Positions 1 to 17,300 of a stretch of DNA of 64,000 bases are shown here, one piece after another (the stretch's first letter is position 1; each line of letters opens with the position of its first letter). This stretch comes from Nematostella vectensis (taxonomy: Eukaryota; Cnidaria; Anthozoa; Actiniaria; Edwardsiidae). The stretch covers positions 13,032,887-13,096,886 of the forward strand of contig NC_064034.1 of NCBI RefSeq assembly GCF_932526225.1. Direction: 5' to 3'. The notes beneath the pieces were generated by a model, which was not told the DNA's origin, made no database searches, and worked only from the letters and a program-made list of their open reading frames with translations. Made by a program: the position numbers and the translations under genes.

Positions 1-99
1 AAACTCCCGGTGCCTCTACTGTCCGGCGCCAATTAAGTTTCTAGAGAGTCAGTCCAAACTGTTCTCCTTGTTTTGATACTAAGTTTGATTCTTCTTTAG

Positions 100-4212
<4,113 letters not shown>

Positions 4213-4515
4213 AAAAAGTCAACGTCCAACCCATTTCACGTTGTGTCAACTTCATCCATATTTTCACGAAATGTTGATAATTTTATACTTGTTGCTTTCA
4301 GCGGGTTCCACGAACGGAGATGTAGCATCAGACACTCATCCGGAAGCAACAAGTTGACGTGCAAGTACCTATTTCTAAGCCGGACTTATTGCAGTGACGT
4401 CACAAATCAGGTCAGAATAAGAAGGGAGGCAGGAATATCAAATGCTATACGATACCAAGTCTCATGTGTAAAGTATAGGAATAGTACATAAATAATGTTA
4501 TAAAATTTGATATGA

Positions 4516-4521
4516 AATAAA
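4516..4521 (+). terminator. Polyadenylation signal of WASHC4
   Basis: A canonical AATAAA lies about 300 bases past the WASHC4 stop codon, followed by an AT-rich stretch. It is the first canonical hexamer I see after the last exon. The 4213-4515 stretch before it would be the 3' UTR. Confidence 0.5.
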
Positions 4522-5248
4522 TATTTTTGACAGATGAAAGCTAATAACGTATTGCACGGTATGCAGTCACCACAAGTGCAAACAAAAATAATACGTATCT
4601 GATCTCAATATATAAAAGCTTTAATTCGTTGAGGTATAAAAGGTTTTAGTATAATCTACCGCTTTTCAATTCGCCTTATTCGGCGTTATAACTGTTAAAT
4701 ATTTGCACAAAGAAATCATCCTCCGAACAAAGTATCACAATAAACCTTTTTTTTACATAGCAGACTTGTTGGTTATATTATGGGCTTGATTCCACGTGTC
4801 CACGCGTCCCTGGTAAAATAATGGTGTTAGCCTAAACGTGGTTTCTTCTGTTGGAGAAAATGTTTTCCAGCATCACAAGTTTCTATGTATAAAGGGTTTT
4901 CGTACAAAATGAAGTTAGTTGTATGGGACACCGATATATGATATTTTTCTCAAAAGGTCTTTTGTTGCATCTATTACAAAGGTGCAGTTTCTCCACTAAT
5001 TTGATCATATTGATGATGTCCTTTGTATAGCGTTTCGTGTTTTTTATAAAGAAATATTTTCTTCTTCCACTATTTTGCAAACCAAAGCGTTGTTTTAAAG
5101 CTCTTTCCTTTGTCCAGTGTCTCCTTGCCAACCAAACCACACTTTAAATGTCATTCTTTTGTCCAGTGGCTCCTTGTATAACAAGCGACACTTGTTTTCT
5201 TGCTATACCAGCTACAATTCTAAGTGCGTTCTTACACCCTCTATGTCT

Positions 5249-5361
5249 TCATGCACAATGTGATACCAGTGCAAGTAGCCATAACAAAACGTAAAGTAGA
5301 TCTCGTCTTGACGCAGAAGACTTGGTCGAGCTTTTCCCGCGTTCTCCCTCTCCCTCATCAT
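5249..5361 (-). other. Last exon: GPI-attachment-like C-terminus
   Basis: Acceptor TTTGCAG, phase 1. It encodes an acidic then Ser/Lys-rich linker (KSSTKSSASRRD) followed by a short hydrophobic end (LLYVLLWLLALVSHCA) and TGA. Small residues (SSAS), a short polar spacer and a hydrophobic end with no cytoplasmic tail fit a GPI signal. A very short transmembrane anchor is the alternative. The 4540-5248 stretch downstream would hold the 3' UTR; no clear polyadenylation signal was found there. Confidence 0.75.
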
Positions 5362-8300
5362 CTGCAAAGCAAGGAAATTTTTACTACTTACTACCACAAG
5401 GCTACTATCATATTATTCACACCAGCTTTCCTAAATAAGTTATTTGTGTTGCGGCAGAAATAAGGAGGGGGGGACTCTCTTTCTCATTTTACCGCGACAT
5501 TAGACCCCTATGTTAGCAGTTTGAAATATTTAATGCAGGGAAGAATACCTCCATCTGTATGCGTGTTAACAGCATTAATTCGGAAAAATAACCCTTGGCC
5601 TTCCAGAGCACGCGATAGAATAGTCACTACGCGGGATTCCTATTTCAAGGGACGTAGCCTTGGCACCACGACACCTCATCCGAACGTGCTCGATAGCGAT
5701 CTTACTTTGGAAACCGACGCTCGAACAGACATGCTTCTGGGAAAACTTGAGGGTGCCTTACCATACCTTGCGTTGAAGCTCACCTTTTGGTTGCTCGTCG
5801 ATGGGTGGGATGTATGTGTAGAGGAGCTTGAATCCCTTGGCCGTCACGTCTCTGTCACTCATGAAAGTAAGCCGAATGTAGTTCGCTGTGGAGGTGAACT
5901 TTGCCGGGGTGTTTGTCCCACAGTACGTATCCAACAAAGCAGACGAGGCTACAGAAAGAATACATGGTTATACTTTAAAATCTGTATCCCTGTCTGGAAA
6001 GTAGTAACTAGTAAATAACGCTATCTTTCCGCGACCCTGACAAGTTCAGAATGATAAACCGAGTAAACGTGTAAAGCACCTACACTTAATTCCTTGCATT
6101 TTTCTGTCTTAGGCTAAGTCGTATTATCCATGAGCCATATTCAATGCATGCAAATGACTCAAGTCGGTTGTTTAATTTTCATTTGAATGCATTTGCCAGA
6201 ATACGGCTCATGGATATACGACGTTGAACTTAGCCTAACCCTCTATAGATTAAGGTAAACAAATTTTAAAAACGGCAATAGCCTTAGTACTCAACCGCCA
6301 GTAACTCACGCGATTACACCACGTGACCTTACGTGACCTTACACTTCACTAGAAGCGCGTTTGAATGGGAAAGTATGCACGTACCACATGACCATAACAC
6401 TTGTCCCTAGCTTATTCACATTACCTAGTTGACCGTCGCGTATTTCCAGGAAGTCAATGCATTTCGAGCCGTTGTTTGGTGGCTGTAGGCTGAATTCTTC
6501 GAACTCTATGGTGATCTTGGCCTCGGGCTTTGCGGAAAGGACCCATGTGCACATGTGGTCCGTTCCGTACTCGGAGGGGTACCGTGGGGACTCCAGTGTC
6601 CCGTCTTCGGATACATAGATGATATCACCGCAACCTATAAAACAACGGATATTTTTCAGTTAGACATTTCCAAAGATAGAAAATAGTTCTAAATGATACT
6701 CAAAAAATGGTATGCTATTCCTGTTGTTTTTCATGAGTTAGAGAAACAACACTATCAAGCTTTTGAAAAGAGATCATTCCTATTACGTACCATACGTTCC
6801 ATATAACTCTTATGCTGTGTTTACACGTCGAACCTAGGTTGAGTAACTACCAAACCTAGGTTAAATTTGAAGTGTGTGTGAACACGCTCCAAATATCCAC
6901 TTAAGGATAGTGGAAAGGGTCGTCAACCGGCTCTCGTAGAATGCGTCTTGACGGGCGAATATTTAACAAAATATTGCGAATAATATATTATTTTAAAGCT
7001 GCATAAATGTAGAATACTATCATATATCTACATTTAGTGATTTGTTTATACGGTATGAAGCGGGCCCCGAAAACTGATAAAACAAGTGGTGTTTAAATAT
7101 CGAGTTATAGGACCACAGGTTTACCACGTGAAACCGGCTCAAACGCAGAATATCAATAAGCACATAACAAACACCAAAATCGTGTCTGCGAATTTTGATT
7201 GGTTGTTTTGTTCGAAAGGAAATGGTTTTCAAAGTCGTTAGACGTTCTGCTACCCGATCTTCGTTACATAACAGTTTATAATTTGGCAAAAGAAAGGACT
7301 CTCAAAAATCGCAGACACGATATTAATTTTAAGTTATCGACTAAAACAATGTTTCAAACATGAACTCTTTACGATAAATTGTGTTGTGCCAATAGCTTCT
7401 TAAAGCACGCACATTGGAGCAAAACTCATAGCAGAGTTATTCGCCGCTAAAGCTAAGTTAAGATAAGAGGATTAAGAGGCAATCTGTCACTACCCTCTTC
7501 ACCATTAACACAAGCGCCGACAAGCTAGTCCCCGCTGGAGGGATACGGCTTCCTATTTTTCACAGGGAACTCGTAATATGAGCACTGAGAACTCTTCGTG
7601 CCTGCGTTGTAGCTCATCACAAATAGCAACCAGTAAGAAGCCATGGCAAAGACATGAAATGCGTCAAAGAGAGTGAGCAAAAAAAAAAACGTGAAACCTC
7701 GATTTAATAAGGGAAGGCAAGCCACTATGGCTAAGGCCTCTAAACAAACGTGGTGCTGCAACCCCCCAAGTTATCGAAAATGCTCTCGCTTCTTTGGATC
7801 CACGAGATAAATGATATCACCCTGGCTTCTAGAGGCTGAATATCCGCTTTTCCCAGTATGCTAGGGGCGCTTCGCTCGAAAAACTCTCGGAGCCTCTGGT
7901 TTTCAGGATAAAATGATATTCGCTTCATTTAAAAATCTTTCACGTGAACGATCCATTTTTGTCCAGATATGATGGTTGATAGCCACGGATTTCGGTTAGA
8001 TTTCGCTTTAGGTTTTACCACGTTGAAGTTCGGAAAAGTCGATGGAGTCACAGTATGATAATAAATGCTTATAGGAATTATAGTTTGAGAAGTACGCGAG
8101 AGTGGCGCCAAAATTATAATAACGCTGTGTTGTGTCACCTCAGATTTGAAAACTCCCGGATAACGAGCACCAAATTAGTTGTGGGATCCTGTGTCTTAAA
8201 AGGATTAAAGGATTTGTGACACCTTTCGTGTTATGTCTATATTCGACGGAAAACGAACTTTCCTTGTAACTAGCGATTCTTTTGAGATAAAAATAAAATT

Positions 8301-11300
8301 CTTTTTGGAAATTGTAGTTTATTTGTTACCAAATCAATTCAAAATTTTAAAAACATTGGGTAACGGCAATTACAAAGGATCCACAACCTAGGTTCGGTTG
8401 AGCTCAACCATGCCTCCTCAACCGAGGTTACAGGGAAATCTCTTGATAGTTCTTGTCAGCTATCGCTTTCCGATGTCAGTCATTTCTCAAATAATGTTTA
8501 CTCAATAGTCATGAGAATGCCACATGTTTTTGAGATTCGCGCATTTTGCTGGACATTTTACACAATACTTTACAACAAACTAGTTTTCAAGTCAAGGGTC
8601 TGCGAGTCCCTAACGTACTACAAACAATTCAACGAAACTAAACTTAAGAGAAAACATCAGACAAGGTGGATCATCTTGAATTATAGTGAATCTTGTAAGC
8701 AGAAGCCACCAAAGAATAACAACTGGTTCAGTTGACCACAAACTGAACCTAGGTTGACGCTAAATTGTAAACACAGCATTAATAACTGCGTATTCTTCAT
8801 CATGTTAACTCATGAGATCACAGTGGCAACCCTATCTAGTGTTTATTAGGCAACCCTATCTAATGTTTATTAGGCAACCCTATCTAATGTTTATTAGGCA
8901 ACCCTATTTAATGTTTATTAGGCAACCCTATCTAATGTTTATTAGAGCAGCTCGCCAGTCTTACCGAACGACTCGGTGCTGTACATCATATCGAAGCCGA
9001 TGTTGTCCGTGCCTTCTTTGAGCTTGACCTTCATGACAAGCTGATGGGACGCCCTCATGATGTACGTCGCCTCCGAATTCTGATCACACATTCTTGTAGA
9101 TTTGCCCGTTATTTCCTCCTAGCACAATATAGAAAAGAACGGCCTTTTAGGATGCCTTGGAAAGTTTAATCACAACGCTTTTCATTAAGGTTTCTATTTG
9201 TTGTTGTCGATTTTATGTTGACCCTGAACAATACATGACATACAGAATAAGACGGACAACTCACAGAAAGGAAGGCAAAGGTGATGATTGTGTTGGGGTG
9301 AATGATTGTGTTGGGGTGAAAAAGGTGAGGGTGACAGTGATGATAATGATGGCGGAATTGATGATTATGGTGACGTTTATGATGACGTTACTTACCTCGA
9401 TCTACACGTATTCGATAAGGATGGTAGTGATGATAATGATGGTGAAAGTGATGATTGTGGCATGACTTTTATGATAGCGATTTTTACCTCGATCTGCACG
9501 TATCCCATGCTGCAAGGGACGTCAAACATCTTGGTGAAGTCCAGCAACAAGACAAGGCCGCGGATGCTTGGTGGACTGGGTATAGATACCCACGTGCATT
9601 CGGTCTCCCTTCTCAGATGACCTCGCAGCACTACTTTGCCCGGCTTCTTCATCGATATCGTGCCGCCACAATCTACACAAATCACAAAGCAAAGGGGATT
9701 TGGAAATGATTAAGAATCAAATTCCTGGCTTGCATACTTAAGTCATTTTTTAACTTTGTGAAACAGTCCTGTCATTTAGCGACCCTGTTGAAATATCCGT
9801 ATTCCGGTGTGTTCCTAGCTAATTTCGTGCTTCCATATACATCCTACTTTGCTTCCGTGTACACACAGCCTATATTTCTAATTTGAAGGCCACGTGCAAA
9901 AACGCTTCATGCTGACACCAACAATTCTGTGTTTGTTTCCCTGAAAATTCTAGGGGTCGTCCTAAGTTTGTCTTACCTATGTTGTAGGGACATCCGTGTA
10001 CTTCGGCTCTCAGACAGATATGGTACATTGTGCTGTTATAGCTTGTTGGGATGATACGGATTAGCTTAGCGATTATCGGAGGATTCAAAGCTCTCTTCAC
10101 AATCGACTGCGCGTCGAAATTTCCTTTAAATTCCTGTAAAGGGACCGGGGGAAAAAAGCAGTGTAACGTTAGTATGAAGATGGTGCACAGTCGTGAAATA
10201 TCTATGGACATCTATGGTTGTCAGGGAATAAGAGCGCCTATCTAACGCCCCGAGTTGTTATGTATGGTTACCCCACTGGTGGCGCAGTTGGCAGAGCGTC
10301 GCTCTGTTATGCCTTTGCCTTTCAGCACTGGGTTCCGGGTTCGATTCCCGGTTCCGGCGTGCGTTGACATACCCAATTACACTTAATTTTCGCGTCACTT
10401 TAATTTCGCGATTTTAAAAGATTCGCAAATATAAAGTGTTGCGAAAATGCGCAAAAATTAAGTGAGTACATATCAAGCCTTTGGGGAATATTGGCCGTTT
10501 AATAAGCTTTATGGAAACACCTTGTCTATTTAGTCATCTTAGTGTACATATAGTACGGCGGTAAGGGGTTGAGTTGGACTTGTATTTATAGATTTTTATG
10601 AAACTAAAGTTAGCCAACGCATCTTTTTGTTACAAATTGTATCAATTTTGATGATTACAGCACATTTCAATTCTACTTTTTTTGCTTGATTTTATTATCT
10701 TAAAATCGCGAAAGTGTCGTGAAATATCGCCATCTCAAAATCACGAAATTTTGACGTTCCGAAAGTTAATTGGTAGCTGGTTCTTTTCTTTGCTCTGTTT
10801 TTTTTTTCTCCAGTTTTCCCAAAATAACAACATCAACAACGGTTTCAATCAGAGTTGTGTTTCATGGTCAAACATGAGTCGTTTAGTGGTTGCCTTAGCA
10901 CCATTTCTGCCTTCGACTCGACTGACCAGAGCACGTTATATCTGCCTTTTGTTATTCAGCATTCCTGCTGAAAGTAGATTGATTAGCTGCCTAGATCTAT
11001 TGTGATTATCTCCTCTGGTGCGGCTTCTACCTGCATTCGGTCCAAACGTTTCCCAGTGAGGTATGCACCTATACCAAAGCACTTCATACTTTTGCTGAAT
11101 TCGCCGGTTGGAGGAACGTCAAACTTTTTTGCCGCACAAAGCGCCTTTGCTTACCGAATAGCCTCGCTCGATGCTGTCTTTGCTTCCATTGCTATAGGAA
11201 ATCCAGTACAACCTATCAAAGCTGTACTCGACCTTGTAGGAGGTGATGAAGTCGAGATGTTCTCTGTTAGACACGTAATCCCAGTAACCCTACAAGAACA

Positions 11301-14300
11301 AAAGTAAGCTTGGCATTGAGCTACATTGATATGAAGCAGCAACTGGCCTTTATTAAACAAGTTCAATCGCGCCGCCATTTTAAGAACCCACGCAATACCG
11401 AGTTATAAAGAATCCAATTCAGTCGGTCCATACAAGCGAGTAAATTAGATTATTTTTTATAAAAAAAAAAGAATCGGACTTCATTCGTGGATGCTTATTT
11501 TGGAGTTTTCTTGCAAATATGCCGTCATATTATGAAAAAGAATTGATCGACACTCGATACAGTTGCTTGGCATTGACATGATCTGTACGTAGTTTTGTAC
11601 GGATTTACATAAATATTTGGCATATTGGCCTCCAAACGTATGCAATGAATGAACAATAATAGTCCAGGGGATCCATGAAACATTGAACATGTTTAAATCA
11701 ATATTACTCGGAAAAAAACAAGTTAGAATTGCCTATAAACGGCTTTTGGTTGAAAGTATGCTAAGAAAATGTGATGCGGCATGCTGGTGTTACCTGTGTA
11801 GATACAGCTGAGATCTTTGTCAAGTTTAAGAGATCAATTTGAAGGTACTCTCGCGCACCAAACATCTGAGAGCCTTGATTCTGAAGACATAGCCACAACC
11901 TACTATTAGAATGCAATAATCATACACCCATATGCATTCCCATCTTCCTTTATCACCACCATTATCATCGTCATCATCGTCGTCACCTTTGTCATCATCG
12001 TCATCATCAGCAGCAGCATCATAATAATAATCATCATCATCACCGTCACCATCATCATCATCATCATTTTTATCAACTTCAACATCAGCTTCAATATCAT
12101 CCCCGTCATCATCAGCAGTAGCATCATCACCACCGTCATCATCAGCATTTGTATCAACTTCGACATCATCTTCATCATCATTCCCGTCATCATCAGCATC
12201 ACCATCAGCATCATCAGCATCACCTGACTGCACCAAGCGTACTCTCCGTCCAGACGTGCGAATCTCGGCAGGTGGTAGAAGAACTGGTTGATGCCTATCC
12301 TCCGTGCAAAGTATGAAGAGGCGGAGAGCTGAGTGTCGCTGATACGCCCGTCAGCCAAGCCAAGAGATGCGTTACACTCTGAAAGATCATAAGCTTGGAT
12401 TATTAAGTTTCAAACAGGCCGCAGTTTTAGGTTTCTGGCCAATACCGAGTCACGCAAAGCATCCATTTCAATCGGTTATGTAACTAAGTTACTTAATAAT
12501 CAGGAATAAAATAAATTTAATCATGCTTTTAAATTGAGTATCAGACTTTAATATTCTTTAGAACTTTCATAAAGACAAAATCTTTTAGTGCCGCAAATAT
12601 TCAATACAAACTCACTTGAATTTACTCGATCCTGCAATGCTGATAATGGTATATTACAAAATGATAGGACATATTGATATCTGTTATACACTTCTACGCA
12701 AGGGTATCTAAAAGTTTTACAAAAAAGTTTTATTTTATTAATATACACCTTTTTAAAAAAACGTCAGTGCAATTGGCAAATAGCGATTGACAAATGGCAG
12801 TCCTACGACCAAAAGGACCCATGAATCCTAAAATATTTATTCCAAATTAAAAAAAACATACCGATAACACATACAGCTTCCCAATAAATGTAATGAATTT
12901 ATGGTTCTGTCATCGCTTGAGTTTATTTACCATCTTTATTTTCACAAATAATAAATACACATAATCTCCTTTCGGCCGTAGAACTGCCGTTTGGCATTTG
13001 CCATTCGCAATTTGCACCGACAACGTTAATTGAAATAGGTGTTTACAGCATCAAATGAGTTATTAAAGACTGTGATTTTGAAGCAGTGTGATCATTGCAA
13101 ATCTCATTTAATCACTGTATATTTTAGAATTCAAATAGAGACGTGTTTCTAACCTCTTGAGTGAGTCAGGAATAATGCAGTGAACTTGCCATTAGATACA
13201 CTGAGAGAAGACTGAAAACGAACCGTCATCTCGTTGCCACTTGAGACGATGACCTCAGGTGCTTTGAAGTTGCAAAAGCGACCTTAAAGAAGAAAACCCG
13301 TTAAGAGACTACGAGATGGTCCTTAATACGTACCGAGAGAGGGTGACGAGGTGGTCATTAATACGTACCAAGAGGGTGACGAGTTAGTCATTAATACATA
13401 CCACGACGGGGTGATGAGGCGGTCATTATTACGTACCAAGAGAGGGTGACGAGGTGGTCATTAATACGTACCAAGAGGGTGACGAGGTAGTCATTAATAC
13501 GTATCAAGAGACGGTGACAATGTAGTCATTAATACGTACCAAGAGGGTGACGAGGTGGTCAGTAATACGTACCAAGAGGGTGACGAGGTGGTCATTAATA
13601 CGTACCAAGGGGGTGACGAGGTAGTCATTAATACGTATCAAGAGACGGTGACAATGTAGTCATTAATACGTACCAAGAGGGTGACGAGGTGGTCAGTAAT
13701 ACGTACCACGAGGGTGACGAGGTGGTCAGTAATACGTACCAAGGGGGTGACGAGGTGGTCATTAATGCGTATCAAGAGACGGTGACAAGGTAGTCATTAA
13801 TACGTACCAAGAGGGTGACGAGGTGGTCAGTAATACTTACCACGAGGGTGACCAGGTGGTCATTAATACGTATCAAGAGACGGTGACAAGGTATTCATTA
13901 ATACGTACTAAGAGGGTGACGAGGTGGTCAGTAATACGTACCAAGAGGGTGACGAGGTGGTCATTATTACGTACCAAGAGAGGGTGACGAGGTGGTCATT
14001 AATACGTATCAAGAGACCGTGACAAAGTAGTCATTAATACGTATCAAGAGACCGTGACAAAGTAGTCATTAATACGTACAGAGAGAGGGTGACGAGGTGG
14101 TCATTAGTACGTATTAAGAGACGGTGACGAGGTGATCATTAATACGTACCAAGAGGGTGACGAGATGGTCATTAATACGTACCAAGAGGGTGACGAGGTA
14201 GTCATTAATACGTACCACGACGGGGTGATGAGGTGGTCATTAATACGTACCAAGAGGGTGACGAGGTAGTCATTAATACATACCACGACGGGGTGACGAG

Positions 14301-17300
14301 GTGGTCAGTAATATGTACCAAGAGGGTGACGAGGTAGTCATTAATACGTACCAAGAGAGGGAGAGGTGGTCTTGTGCCCATCGTGGATTTCGATGTGGTC
14401 CATAGGACATGCGGGCGTGGACCCGTTCACACCCACGAACTCAACAAACCGTATGGACACGTATTGGTTGGGCGGGGCTCGTACACGCCAAATGCACTCC
14501 GTGGCAGCAGGGTAAAAGGACGGGTAGTAAGGTGACGTGATGGCTGTCTTGGGGGAGTCTTCGATGTCCCAGCCACACCCTGTGATAAGCAATACAAACA
14601 TTATTAACTTATTTGAGGAAAGCTTTCCACGCTATGTGTATTGTGATCATACCACTCGGCCTCGACCAACTGCCGAGTTGCTACGTGGCGGGAGTGAGAC
14701 CACGTGAAAACCGGCTTGAGACAACAACCTCAATGAAACAGTCTAGTGTGTAGGCATGTTACGGTCATAGCCTTGAATAGCAAGGAAACTCAGGTACTCT
14801 GGCTGATATAAAATGGAAACAATAGAAAGTCTCCGAGACAAAATGCCTTTAGTCTTCCCTCTGCCATGCTCAATGCAACGAACATGGCAGAGGCATATAA
14901 TTTTGATTTAATTCACAGAAAACAAATCCTTTGACAGTAAAGCAGGTCTAATAAGCAAAATTCTACAGCTAGCTTGTTTTTTACTTACCAGGAGTAAGAG
15001 AAGTAGCATATTCGGCCTTGAAGCCGCGATGCCGGCCCTCGCGGTCACTGACGAACTTGAGTCGAAGGCGGTTACTCTTAGATTGGAATGCTGGCTCAAT
15101 CATTTGGCAGTAGCTTTGTAAAACAAAATAATCACCATAAATGCATCGACCTTCCAATTCATATGTTCAATTTGGCTTAAATTAAAGACATAACACTAAA
15201 AACACTTGTAACACTACAGACAGTAGCTATTTTTTCTTCTCCAAATTAAACTACTCGCCACTGGAATGGGTGATGACATACTCATTGCTGCAAAGAATTT
15301 TGACAGGAGTGACTTTAGTAGTTCTTTAAATGGGGGCTGTTTGTATCCATTGCTAAGGTCAGTGTGTGTAACCTACCTGCCAATCGAATTCTCGTTGCTA
15401 GGGGTGCGTCCAAAGTGCTCTGGACATGGACTGCGTGCTTTTGGTGATCTTTACGGTTGCTAAGGTCAGTGTGCGTACCTTACCTGTCAATCAAATTCTC
15501 GTTGCTAGGGTATTTGAATGTTGCCAGACTGCCAATCAAAGTTTTTTGCTAGGGGGTTTAGGCATGGACAGAGTGCGTTTGGATATACTCTCGGTTCCCA
15601 AAGTATGTGGGTGTGGCATACCTGCCAATCAAAGTCTCGTTGTTTGGGGCGCCGTCCCAGATAGCGAGTGTGTCTGGACAGAGACATCGTGCGCACTGAA
15701 CTTCGAGCCCGAAATCGACGAAGCTGAGCCTGATGAACTTGCCCACTTCAACCTCGATCACCCATTCACAGTTGGCGTCGTTGGGGTAGGGTGACACCAT
15801 GTAGCGGGGTGACTTCATCACGCCCCGAGGGCCTTTCAGTACTCCGCCACATGCTGTACATTAGCATAAAAGTTAGCATTAAAAATATAAAATTAATTTT
15901 AATTTAAAAAAAAATTAACGTTGAGCCCCTTATTACTAAATGCCCCACTATCCAGGTGGCTGGGGAAGGTCGCGTTGAGCCCCTTATTACTAAATGCCCC
16001 CACCTTTATCCTCGTGGCTGGTGAAGGTCGCGTTGATCCCCTTATTACTAAATTCCCCACTATCCTCGTAGTCGGTGAAGGTCGCGTTGAACCCCTTATT
16101 ACTAAATTCCCCACTATCTTCGTGGCCGGTGAAGGTCGCATTGAACCCCTTATTACTAAATGCCCCACCTTTATTCTCGTGGCTTATGAAGGTCGCGTTG
16201 AACCCCTTATTACTAAATGCCCCACTATCCTCGTGGCCGGTGAAGGTCGCGTTGAACCCCTTATTACTAAATACCCCACCTTTATCCTCGTGGCTGGTGC
16301 AGGTCGCGTTGATCTCCTTATTACTAAATTCCCCACTATCCTCATGGTCGGTGAAGGTCGCATTGAACCCCTTATTACTAAATTCCCCACTATTCTCGTG
16401 GTCGGTGAAGGTCGCGTTGAACCCCTTATTACTAAATGCCCCACTATCCTCGTGGCTGGGGAAGGTCGCGTTGAACCCCTTATTACTAAATGCCCCACTA
16501 TCCTCGTGGCCAGTGAAGGTCGCATTGAACCCCTTATTACTAAATGCCCCACCTTTATCCTCGTGGCTGGTGAAGGTCGCGTTGAACCCCTTATTACTAA
16601 ATGCCCCACTATCCTCGTGGCCGGTGAAGGTCGCGTTGATCCCCTTATTACTAAATACCCCACCTTTATCCTTGTGGCTGGGGAAGGTCGCGTTGATCCC
16701 CTTATTACTAAATTCCCCACTATCCTCGTGGCTGGTGAAGGTCGCATTGAACCCCTTATTACTAAATGCCCCACTATCCTCGTGGCTGGTGAAGGTCGCA
16801 TTGAACCCCTTATTACTAAATTCCCCACTATCCTCGTGGTCGGTGAAGGTCGCGTTGAACCCCTTATTACTAAATGCCCCACTATCCTCGTGGCTGGGGA
16901 AGGTCGCGTTGAACCCCTTATTACTAAATGCCCCACTATCCTCGTGGCCGGTGAAGGTCGCGTTGAACCCCTTATTACTAAATACCCCACCTTTATCCTC
17001 GTGGCTGGTGCAGGTCGCGTTGATCTCCTTATTACTAAATTCCCCACTATCCTCGTGGTCGGTGAAGGTCGCATTGAACCCCTTATTACTAAATTCCCCA
17101 CTATTCTCGTGGTCGGTGAAGGTCGCGTTGAACCCCTTATTACTAAATGCCCCACTATCCTCGTGGCTGGGGAAGGTCGCGTTGAACCCCTTATTACTAA
17201 ATGCCCACCTTTATCCTCGTGGCCGGTGAAGGTCGCATTGAACCCCTTATTACTAAATGCCCCACCTTTATCCTCGTGGCTGGTGAAGGTCGCGTTGAAC

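Larger units (their letters stand above)
9977..12378 (-). other. F5/8 type C (discoidin) domain, four exons
   Basis: Exons 12224-12378, 11794-11865, 11155-11289, 9977-10133. ECNASLGLADGRISDTQLSA, LPRFARLDGEYAWCSQ, REYLQIDLLNLTKISAVSTQ, GYWDYVSN, TSYKVEYSFDRLYW, ALNPPIIAKLIRIIP and LRAEVHGC are the standard landmarks, with the bracketing cysteines at both ends. Splits are phase 0 inside the domain and phase 1 at its edges, as expected for a shuffled module. Such domains bind phospholipid or glycans; the ligand here is unknown. Confidence 0.92.

Noticed and set aside
9488-9672. First CUB4 donor as the true exon end
   Set aside because: Phase 0 joins to AAT GTG TGA in the next exon and the total length is no longer a multiple of three.
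10271-10363. Functional tRNA gene
   Set aside because: A and B boxes are good, but the acceptor stem does not pair and no anticodon arm is evident; a SINE head fits better.
11826-12358. Aspartate-rich and methionine-rich open frames
   Set aside because: They come from the GAT trinucleotide array that follows the first discoidin exon; only 12224-12378 is coding.
13306-14351. CRISPR-like regular repeats
   Set aside because: The units are contiguous with no unique spacers, vary in length, and lie in a eukaryotic intron; they are a minisatellite.
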